Origin: Halobacteriales archaeon SW_5_68_122
GTDB lineage: Archaea > Halobacteriota > Halobacteria > Halobacteriales > Haloarculaceae
Assembly: GCA_003022815.1 (NCBI GenBank)
Contig: PXSL01000083.1
Coordinates: forward strand, 1 to 9,251
Direction: 5' to 3'
DNA: 9,251 bases
A program made the position numbers and the translations under genes. Every line of letters starts with the position of its first letter. The first letter of the stretch is position 1. The notes below the pieces were generated by a model. The model did no database searches, was not told the DNA's origin, and saw only the letters and a program-made list of their open reading frames with translations. Shown here piece by piece: positions 1 to 5,083 of this stretch.

Positions 1-1012
1 GGAGACGCCGAAGTTCCATCCCGTCTCCATCTCGGGGTACCACATCCGGGAGGCGGGCTCGACGGCCGCCCAGGAGGCCGCCTTCACGCTGGCGGACGGC
101 TTCGCCTACGTCGAGGACTGCCTCGACCGCGGCATGGACGTCGACGAGTTCGCGCCGCTTCTGTCCTTTTTCTTCAACTCCCACAACTCGATGTTCGAGG
201 AGGTGGCGAAGTTCCGGGCCGCCCGCCGCATCTACGCCCGCGTGATGGACGAGTGGTACGACGCCGAGGCGGACGCCTCCAAGCGGCTGAAGTTCCACAC
301 CCAGACCGCCGGCCAGTCACTGACGGCCCAGCAACCGCTGAACAACATCGTCCGGGTGACCGTGCAGGCGATGGCGGCGGTGCTGGGCGGCACCCAGTCG
401 CTACACACCAATAGCTACGACGAGGCGCTGGCGCTACCCAGCGAGGACGCCGTCCGGGTGGCGCTGCGGACCCAGCAGATACTGGCCGAGGAGTCCGGCG
501 TCGCCGACATCGTCGACCCGATGGGCGGCTCCTATGCTGTCGAGTCGTTGACCGAGGAGATGGAGGCCGAAATCACCGCCTACATCAAGGAGATCCGGGA
601 GATGGGCAACGGGTCGGTTCGTGACGGCGTCCTCCAGGGCATCGAGCAGGGCTACTTCCACCGGGAAATCCAGGACGCCGCCTACCAGTACCAGCGCCGG
701 GTCGACGCCGGTAAGGAGGTCGTCGTCGGGGTCAACGAGTACGAAATCGACGAGGACACCGATCCCGACATCCTGAAGGTCGACCCCAAGACCCGCGACC
801 GCCAGCTCGAACGGCTCGAGCGGGTGAAAGACGAACGCGACGACGCCGCCGTCGAGGAGGCGCTGGGGTCGCTTTCGAAGGCCATCGAATCCGGCGAGAA
901 CGTGATGCCGCCCATCATCGAGGCGGTGAAGGCCTACACGACGATGGGCGAGATAATGGCCGTGTTCGAGGACCACCACGGCGCCTACCAGGAGACGGTC
1001 GGGATGGCCTGA
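1..1012 (+). CDS. mcmA: Methylmalonyl-CoA mutase large (catalytic) subunit, C-terminal 336 residues; 5' end outside window
   Basis: The product interconverts (R)-methylmalonyl-CoA and succinyl-CoA with adenosylcobalamin, in the cytoplasm. The reading frame is already open at base 2 and stops with TGA at 1010-1012, so the internal ATG at 134 is not the start. The visible part holds the conserved block SGYHIREAGSTAAQE, which carries the active-site Tyr-His pair, then FHTQTAGQSLTAQQPLNN and VDPMGGSYAVE. These are hallmarks of the substrate-binding TIM-barrel domain. It ends at GAYQETVGMA without a B12-binding domain. This fits the archaeal arrangement in which the cobalamin domain is a separate small subunit, though that gene is not in the window. 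The last 94 bp are duplicated at 2957-3050. The family call is secure; large catalytic subunit rather than the related isobutyryl-CoA mutase is inferred from overall resemblance. Confidence 0.93.
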   Translation, partial: ETPKFHPVSISGYHIREAGSTAAQEAAFTLADGFAYVEDCLDRGMDVDEFAPLLSFFFNSHNSMFEEVAKFRAARRIYARVMDEWYDAEADASKRLKFHTQTAGQSLTAQQPLNNIVRVTVQAMAAVLGGTQSLHTNSYDEALALPSEDAVRVALRTQQILAEESGVADIVDPMGGSYAVESLTEEMEAEITAYIKEIREMGNGSVRDGVLQGIEQGYFHREIQDAAYQYQRRVDAGKEVVVGVNEYEIDEDTDPDILKVDPKTRDRQLERLERVKDERDDAAVEEALGSLSKAIESGENVMPPIIEAVKAYTTMGEIMAVFEDHHGAYQETVGMA

Positions 1013-1013
1013 G
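920..1013 (+). repeat. Direct repeat, left copy (mutase tail, 94 bp)
   Basis: This copy is the 3' end of the intact mutase gene. It matches 2957-3050 at 93 of 94 positions; the only difference is G at 964 versus C at 3001. The two copies are 2037 bp apart start to start and enclose the lipoprotein operon. Confidence 0.95.
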
Positions 1014-1017
1014 CGGG

Positions 1018-1034
1018 TCCGACGTTCCGTCGGA
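1018..1034 (+). terminator. Hairpin just after the mutase stop codon
   Basis: A perfect 7-bp stem (TCCGACG / CGTCGGA) with a 3-nt loop TTC starts six bases after the TGA stop. No T-run follows, so a role in termination or mRNA 3'-end stability is only a guess. Its 3-nt loop is the same geometry as the hairpin array at 7485-7885. Confidence 0.35.
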
Positions 1035-1100
1035 ACCGCGGCAGTATCGACCTGGGGAGAGGAATATGGGAGACGAACGTTGTGACATACCGCGGCGGCC

Positions 1101-1115
1101 CGCAATTTAATTTGG
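1101..1115 (+). promoter_or_regulatory. TATA-like box for the lipoprotein operon
   Basis: This is an AT-rich island (CAATTTAATTTGG) in an otherwise GC-rich 290-bp gap. Its centre lies about 28 nt upstream of the ATG at 1136, the spacing expected for a leaderless haloarchaeal transcript beginning at that ATG. Apart from this box, the hairpin at 1018-1034 and the short ORF at 1136, I see nothing else in the 1013-1302 gap. Confidence 0.5.
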
Positions 1116-1135
1116 TAAGCAGTCAAGTGGCGGAT

Positions 1136-1306
1136 ATGTCGAGTAGTTCTACGAGGCAGTTCGGGGAATCGGCCGCAGGAACAGGACGGCCCGACGCGAG
1201 GTGGTGGGATGGATTACCGGCCGCAGTGCGGCGCGAAGGGGTTCGACTGCGCCGCCGTGACTCGGTCCCCGGTCGAAGCGCCCTCCCGGGAGGTGTCGAG
1301 ACGTGA
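1136..1306 (+). CDS. Possible small protein of 56 residues upstream of the lipoprotein gene
   Basis: This short ORF runs from an ATG placed about 28 nt after a TATA-like box to a TGA. That TGA overlaps the GTG start of the next gene by four bases (GTGA). The overlap and the leaderless promoter spacing argue that it is translated, perhaps to couple translation to the lipoprotein gene. Against this, the product begins MSSSSTRQFG and is rich in Arg in its second half (VRREGVRLRRRDS), unlike the acidic proteins around it. I recognise no domain, signal peptide or membrane segment. An alternative reading is a long untranslated leader. Another frame here, from 1209, encodes a short Cys-containing peptide (YRPQCGAKGFDC) and could be the remnant of something else. 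Confidence 0.35.
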   Translation: MSSSSTRQFGESAAGTGRPDARWWDGLPAAVRREGVRLRRRDSVPGRSALPGGVET

Positions 1307-2811
1307 GTCCCGACGGTCGAGGGCGGGACCCGGGTCGGCGGGCGCTGCTGAAAGCCGGCACGGCATTAGCGGGCATCGCCGGACTCGCTGGCTGTACGGA
1401 CCTGTTTCAGGATGGGGATGACACCGAGACGCCCGTTCCGACGCGGACGGTGACCCCGACAGCGACGCTGACGCCCGCGGAGACGGCGACCCCGACGGAC
1501 ACGGACGCGCCGACTCCACAGGGTACAGAAACGCCGGTGACGACACCGACACCGACGCCAGCGGCCACGGAGACGCCGACACCCACGGCGCCACCGACGC
1601 CGGACCAGAACAGAATCGCCGCCGACGACGGCGATGCGGACGACAGTTTCGGCTCGTCGGTCGCGGTCGCTGGCGACGGGAGCACGGCCCTCGTCGGCGC
1701 GGCCGGCGACGAGGACCCCAATGGCGATGGTGCGGGGTCGGCGTACGTCTTCAGGCGGAGCGGCGGGACGTGGGCACAGCAGGCCAAACTCGCTGCCGCC
1801 GACGACGACGACCCGGCACGCTTCGGCGGTGCCGTCGCGATGTCGAGCGACGGGAGCACCGCTCTCGTCGGCGCGCCCGGAGAGGAGACCCAGATCGACG
1901 ACGGCGACGAAACAGAGTTCCGGGAGAGGGGAGGGGCGGCGTACGTCTTCCAGGAGAGCGGCGGAGAGTGGTCGCAGAAGGTGAAAATACGGCCCGAGGA
2001 CAGCACCGAAAACGACCGCTTCGGTGGCGCAGTCGCGCTAACGGATGACGGCACCACTGCCGTCGTCGGCGCTTCCGGGCACGCGGAGGCCCCCGAGAGC
2101 GACGTCGGGACCGCGTTCGTCTTCGAGCGGCGTGGCGGCGCGTGGAAAGAGGTACAGCGACTCGACGCGAGCGACCGCGACGAGGGCGACCGGTTCGGGT
2201 CGTCGGTGGCCGTCGCCGGTGACGGTGCCGTCGTCCTTGTCGGCGCGGACGGCAACGATGAACCCGACGGGAGTGCGGCGGGGTCGGCATACGTCTTCCG
2301 AGAGAGTAGCACCATAGCGTGGTCTCGCGAGGCGAAAATCGCACCCGACGGCGGCGATGACGGCGACCGTTTCGGCGGGGCGGCCGCGCTGACGGGGAAC
2401 GGGACCACCGCTCTCGTCGGCGCTTCACAGCGGGACGCGTCCGGCGGAGCAGCGGGGGCGGCGTACGTCTTCAAGCGGGACGGTGGAGACTGGCCGGAGC
2501 AGGACAGACTCGACGCGAGCGACGGCGACGGCTCCGATCGGTTCGGGTCGTCGGTCGCGCTGGCGGATGACGGGACCACGGCGCTCGTCGGCGCCGACGA
2601 AGACGGGGATGGAGCGGGGTCGGCATATCTCCTCGAGCGGAGCGAGGAAACGTGGTCTGAGCGGGCAAAACTCGCCGCCGGCGACGACGGTGACAGCTTC
2701 GGCTCGTCGGTCGCACTGGCGGGAGACAGGGGCACCGTTCTCGTCGGCGCCGACGGCGACGAGGACCCCAACGGCGACGGCGCGGGGTCGGCTTACGTGT
2801 TCAGTTTCTAA
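1303..2811 (+). CDS. Tat-exported lipoprotein with seven-bladed FG-GAP beta-propeller
   Basis: A 502-residue cell-surface protein of unknown ligand. Residues 1-31 form a twin-arginine lipoprotein signal (GRRALLKAG, Arg12-Arg13) ending in the lipobox LAGC, with Cys31 as the predicted lipid-anchored residue. Residues 32-103 are a low-complexity Thr/Pro stalk. Seven repeats follow, with the FG(S/G) motif starting near residues 116, 174, 240, 298, 357, 414 and 466. Each has the pattern FG..VA...DG..ALVGA...AYVF....W....KL. The last repeat stops right after AYVF, and the stretch just before the first (QNRIAADD) resembles the missing final strand, so the ring probably closes by pairing N- and C-terminal strands. 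The family is FG-GAP repeat (FG-GAP_2-like) proteins. The GTG start is chosen because it gives the signal peptide directly and overlaps the preceding ORF. A role in binding or adhesion is an inference from the fold. Confidence 0.88.
   Translation: MSPDGRGRDPGRRALLKAGTALAGIAGLAGCTDLFQDGDDTETPVPTRTVTPTATLTPAETATPTDTDAPTPQGTETPVTTPTPTPAATETPTPTAPPTPDQNRIAADDGDADDSFGSSVAVAGDGSTALVGAAGDEDPNGDGAGSAYVFRRSGGTWAQQAKLAAADDDDPARFGGAVAMSSDGSTALVGAPGEETQIDDGDETEFRERGGAAYVFQESGGEWSQKVKIRPEDSTENDRFGGAVALTDDGTTAVVGASGHAEAPESDVGTAFVFERRGGAWKEVQRLDASDRDEGDRFGSSVAVAGDGAVVLVGADGNDEPDGSAAGSAYVFRESSTIAWSREAKIAPDGGDDGDRFGGAAALTGNGTTALVGASQRDASGGAAGAAYVFKRDGGDWPEQDRLDASDGDGSDRFGSSVALADDGTTALVGADEDGDGAGSAYLLERSEETWSERAKLAAGDDGDSFGSSVALAGDRGTVLVGADGDEDPNGDGAGSAYVFSF
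1691..1754 (+). repeat. DNA-level repeat, blade 1 of the propeller gene
   Basis: This 64-bp stretch matches 2741-2804 (blade 7) with 7 differences by eye. The first and last blades are therefore closer to each other than either is to most internal blades, suggesting recent duplication or gene conversion between the ends of the repeat region. Confidence 0.7.
2741..2804 (+). repeat. DNA-level repeat, blade 7 of the propeller gene
   Basis: Partner of the repeat at 1691-1754. Both encode LVGA..GDEDPNGDGAGSAY followed by VF. Confidence 0.7.
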
Positions 2812-2827
2812 GGTGCGAGGGGCACCT
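2811..2827 (+). terminator. Hairpin at the end of the lipoprotein gene
   Basis: A perfect 6-bp stem (AGGTGC / GCACCT) with a 5-nt loop begins at the last base of the stop codon and is followed by a pyrimidine-rich stretch (CTCTC). It may mark the end of the transcript. There is no clear T-run, so confidence is low. Confidence 0.3.
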
Positions 2828-2880
2828 CTCTCACGGACTGGACCGACGACCGAGAGACGGTTATCGGCCGTCCAATACGG

Positions 2881-3049
2881 TGCACTGCCGGTCGCTCCCG
2901 AGACTCGGAACCACCAGGTGGATCGCCTTGAGCAGACCAAAGCCGACCGCAATAACGAGGCGGTGAAGGCCTACACGACGATGGGCGAGATAATGGCCGT
3001 CTTCGAGGACCACCACGGCGCCTACCAGGAGACGGTCGGGATGGCCTGA
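2881..3049 (+). pseudogene. Decayed second copy of the methylmalonyl-CoA mutase C-terminus
   Basis: Read in one frame up to the TGA at 3047-3049, this segment encodes two joined pieces of the mutase large subunit. The first (to about 2956) includes HQVDRLEQTKADRNNEAV, which aligns with RQLERLERVKDERDDAAV of the intact gene at only moderate identity. The second (2957-3049) is the final KAYTTMGEIMAVFEDHHGAY... tail and is almost identical at DNA level to 920-1012. About 30 residues present in the intact gene between these pieces are missing. The junction falls on GAGGCGGTG, a sequence present at the tail and plausibly also in the lost part, so a deletion through a short direct repeat is likely. 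There is no start codon context or upstream mutase sequence, so it is a remnant. Confidence 0.8.
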
Positions 3050-3050
3050 G
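2957..3050 (+). repeat. Direct repeat, right copy (mutase tail, 94 bp)
   Basis: This copy is the 3' end of the mutase remnant. Similarity stops abruptly after the TGAG on the right, while on the left it continues only as diverged coding homology. Confidence 0.95.
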
Positions 3051-3087
3051 TGTGCTGGGCGTCAGTAGAGCGGCGACCGTTCTCGCC

Positions 3088-3778
3088 TCACTGTGTAGAC
3101 GCCCTGCCGTGGCGTGGCGGGTTCCTGTAGGCGACGGCGTTCCCGATGCTGGCTCCGATAACCGCCATGAGTACGTTGCCGACGAACACCAATCCAGCAA
3201 GGGCGATGAACCTGCGGAGTTCGCCTATACCGTCGAATCCACTCGACCCGAGTGCGATTGCTACCCCGAGCAGGAGCACTATCGCACCGAGGAGGAGCCC
3301 GACCAGCACTCCGACGAGGGCTCCCGACGCTCGTTGCAACGCCGGCGATGAGGTTCTTCCGTGTCGTCCCTTCGGTCGACCCCATTGGGGCCCGTGCCTG
3401 ACTACCCGAGACGTAGGTCCCGACTCCACCTCCAGCGAGGCCGCCGAGGACGCTCCCGACGATAGCGACGCCGGTCGCTATGATGTACGGTGCGAAGTAT
3501 AGCCAAATCTCGGACCACGTGACGCTGGAACTCGTCTGTGACCCTACCGCCATTTGCTGACTAAAGGCCTGCAGGGTTTCGTAGGGGCCGATGTAGAAAT
3601 ACAGCAGTGAGAGGCTGCCGACGACGAGTGCCACGATACCGCCGACGATGCCGCCAATTTTGACGCCGCGCCGGACGTCCGTCTCCTTGAGGTAGCCGGC
3701 TACGGCGCCGCCGACGAATGGCGAGAGGAAAACGCTCGCGAGTATTCCGAGCCCGATATGTTTTCGACTTGAATCCAT
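3088..3778 (-). pseudogene. DUF5518-like polytopic membrane protein interrupted by an apparent frameshift
   Basis: Two overlapping minus-strand frames read as one membrane protein of about 229 residues. The first frame, from the ATG at 3776-3778, gives helices around SVFLSPFVGGAVAGYL and GVKIGGIVGGIVALVVG and a later Gly-rich segment. The GGAVAGYL...GVKIG block resembles the haloarchaeal DUF5518 family. Near 3320-3345 this frame turns into Arg/Pro-rich sequence, while the next frame takes over with GALVGVLVGLLLGAIVLLLG and another helix, ending at TGA (3088-3090). Removing one base, for example in the GGG before AGCCCTC (minus strand), joins the halves. It could be a sequencing error, a recent mutation or, less likely, recoding. 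A TATA box sits about 24 nt upstream, so the gene has its own leaderless promoter. No function is known to me. Confidence 0.7.
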
Positions 3779-3797
3779 GAACCAAATCCGTCAGGCA

Positions 3798-3805
3798 CAT
3801 ATATG
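3798..3805 (-). promoter_or_regulatory. TATA box of the DUF5518-like gene
   Basis: CATATATG is centred about 24 nt upstream of the ATG at 3776-3778, matching a leaderless archaeal promoter. Confidence 0.6.
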
Positions 3806-3872
3806 TCTGTTGCGCCGGCTATCTTTCACGTTACTTAATCAAATCTGGAGCAGGCCGCGGTTGGCCCGACAC

Positions 3873-4280
3873 TTAGGTCCGCGGTTCGCGGCTCTCCAGG
3901 TCGCCGGCGACGACGACGGGCACCTCCGCCCGGAGGAGTACCTCCTGTGCACCGGGCTTCAACTGGAGTTTCCCGGCTGGCGAGCGCCGTCGGCCGCCGA
4001 TGTAGATGGCGTCGGGGTCGAGTTCGCCAGCCGCCTCCAGCAGGCCCGCCGCCGGGTCCTCGTCGACGACCCCGTGGACCGAGGCTTCGATGCCGGCCGA
4101 CCCGAGACGGTCCGTCGCCTCGGCGATGGTCGGCACCGACCCGACATCGGCCTCCGCGTCGTGGACGTGGACGACCGACACCCGGACCGACGTCTCGGCG
4201 TCGGGCAGGGCGGCGACGGCCTCGAGTTTGTTCTCGAGGTGCTCGTCCTCGCGTGGGATCCCGAGCGCGACGTGGTACAT
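3873..4280 (-). CDS. Universal stress protein, UspA family
   Basis: A 135-residue single UspA domain, a normal length. The N-terminal strand MYHVALGIPR, the internal strand VRVSVVHVHDAEAD and the C-terminal strand VPVVVAG fit the alpha/beta Usp fold. The nucleotide-binding loop lies at residues 95-112 (GGRRRSPAGKLQLKPGAQ). ATP-binding members usually read G-x2-G-x9-G-S/T, and haloarchaeal ones commonly have ...GK..FGS.AQ. Here the GS pair is replaced by K-P, so nucleotide binding may be altered. Partners and stress signal cannot be read from the sequence. It lies downstream of the small cox-cluster membrane protein on the same strand with a 49-bp gap that contains a possible promoter. Confidence 0.9.
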   Translation of the reverse strand: MYHVALGIPREDEHLENKLEAVAALPDAETSVRVSVVHVHDAEADVGSVPTIAEATDRLGSAGIEASVHGVVDEDPAAGLLEAAGELDPDAIYIGGRRRSPAGKLQLKPGAQEVLLRAEVPVVVAGDLESREPRT

Positions 4281-4301
4281 GAAAGATAGTTCGGACGGCA
4301 G

Positions 4302-4310
4302 GAAAAAGAA
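4302..4310 (-). promoter_or_regulatory. Possible TATA-like element for the UspA gene
   Basis: On the minus strand this reads TTCTTTTTC, 22-30 nt upstream of the ATG at 4278-4280. The position is right for a leaderless promoter, but the sequence is a pyrimidine run rather than a clean TATA box. Confidence 0.35.
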
Positions 4311-4329
4311 GGTTCTCTCTGCCGGCGGG

Positions 4330-4605
4330 TCAGTCGGCGCCCCCGTCGGCGTAGCGCCGGGAGACGAAGACGACGAGCAGGAGCAGCGACCCGAGCAGGG
4401 TGCCGACCGTCAGCATGCCGAAGGCCGCCAACCCCAGCGGCGTCGGCTGGAATGTCACCAGACCGAGGAACGTGACGGACTCCAGGTCGCGGAGGCCGAT
4501 GCTGCCGATGACGCCGCCCATCAGCCCCGCGACGGACACGACGATGGCGTACAGCGCCAGGATGACGCGGTTGCCGCCAAAGCCGGCGGTCTCCTCTTCG
4601 GTCAC
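4330..4605 (-). CDS. Small two-helix membrane protein of haloarchaeal cox clusters (DUF7520-like)
   Basis: A 91-residue protein with a GTG start (4603-4605; MTEEETAGFGG). It has two predicted membrane segments, about residues 13-37 (RVILALYAIVVSVAGLMGG...) and 57-82 (LGLAAFGMLTVGTLLGSLL...), joined by a loop with FQPTPLG and ending in a short charged tail. The layout, with Y at the start of helix 1 and a PTP-LGLA..G loop before helix 2, resembles the small proteins annotated as 'cox cluster protein' (DUF7520) in haloarchaea. The family name is from memory and should be checked. Its biochemical role is unknown. Being next to the oxidase genes suggests an accessory or assembly role. Confidence 0.72.
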   Translation of the reverse strand: MTEEETAGFGGNRVILALYAIVVSVAGLMGGVIGSIGLRDLESVTFLGLVTFQPTPLGLAAFGMLTVGTLLGSLLLLVVFVSRRYADGGAD

Positions 4606-4698
4606 ACCGGGGCTACGGCCGCCCCCGCGATGAGCGTTTCCGTCTCGGTCCGCCCCCGAACCACGCTTCTTTTGACTCCGGGCCGTCCAACCCCGCGT

Positions 4699-4812
4699 AT
4701 GGCCGAGTCTGCACGGGAGTTCACCGAAAAGGAGTACCTCCTCGTCGTGCTCGTCGGCGTCGCACTCCTGATGGCCGGCACCGGACTAATTCTCGTCCTC
4801 ACCGCGGTGTAG
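4699..4812 (+). CDS. Single-helix membrane micro-protein, 37 residues
   Basis: A short ORF from ATG 4699 to TAG 4810-4812. A charged N-terminus (MAESAREFTEKEY) leads into one hydrophobic helix filling the rest of the protein (LLVVLVGVALLMAGTGLILV...). An AT-richer patch (TTCTTTTG, 4667-4674) lies about 28 nt upstream at leaderless-promoter distance. It is the only + strand gene between the mutase remnant and ctaB, and it ends 1 nt before the convergent stop of the zinc-finger gene. Tail-only helices of this kind occur among oxidase accessory subunits, but I do not recognise the family. The clean amphipathic head plus helix, and a coding-like GC-rich third position, support it as real. Confidence 0.6.
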   Translation: MAESAREFTEKEYLLVVLVGVALLMAGTGLILVLTAV

Positions 4813-4813
4813 T

Positions 4814-5083
4814 CTACAGAACGAACGCGTACACGTAGATGAACCCGAAGTACAGCGCCAGCAGCGCCGCCAGCGCCTTCAGCCGGAACAGCCGGACATC
4901 GTCGCGTTCCTCGGCTCTGGCCTCGCGGTAGGCCTCGCTCTCGTCGTTGGTCAGCGCCTCGCGGTGGCTCCGGCCGCGGTGGAGCGCCAGCAGGCGCTCG
5001 TCGGCGAAGCAATCGCCGCAGTGCTCGCAGACGGTCGGCTGGTCGGGGGCGTCGGCGGGCGGACTGGACCGCTCGGGGGTCAC
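4814..5083 (-). CDS. Membrane-anchored C2H2 zinc-finger protein of the cox cluster
   Basis: An 89-residue protein. The GTG start at 5081-5083 overlaps the TGA of the upstream FedB-like gene (GTGA), implying translational coupling. A Pro-rich lead is followed by a classic C2H2 finger: Cys19-x2-Cys22-x12-His35-x4-His40 (CEHCGDCFADERLLALH...H). Next come an acidic/basic linker (NDESEAYREARAEERDD) and one C-terminal helix (LKALAALLALYFGFIYVYAF). Haloarchaeal cox clusters contain a family of this type, DUF7410 as I recall. Whether it binds nucleic acid, or uses zinc structurally to help oxidase assembly, cannot be told. The membrane anchor makes a classical transcription factor less likely. The longer open frame upstream to 5287 is a shadow of the neighbouring gene. 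Confidence 0.82.
   Translation of the reverse strand: MTPERSSPPADAPDQPTVCEHCGDCFADERLLALHRGRSHREALTNDESEAYREARAEERDDVRLFRLKALAALLALYFGFIYVYAFVL

Noticed and set aside
434..1126. Minus-strand ORF of 230 residues over the mutase gene
   Set aside because: An antisense shadow of a well-conserved coding frame. Its Val/Asp/Leu-rich translation matches no family.
1407..2771. Minus-strand ORF of 454 residues over the lipoprotein gene
   Set aside because: It mirrors the repeats of the plus-strand propeller gene, and its Ser/Pro/Ala-rich product is a shadow of the GC-rich codons.
920..3050. Integrase-made attachment sites (attL/attR) at the mutase 3' end
   Set aside because: No integrase lies between the repeats, and upstream of the right copy the sequence is still mutase-like but diverged, which a simple site-specific integration would not produce. 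Left open only as a model to test.
4006..4812. Plus-strand ORF of 268 residues
   Set aside because: Antisense to the UspA and small membrane protein genes. Only its last 37 residues (from ATG 4699) look like a genuine protein, annotated separately.
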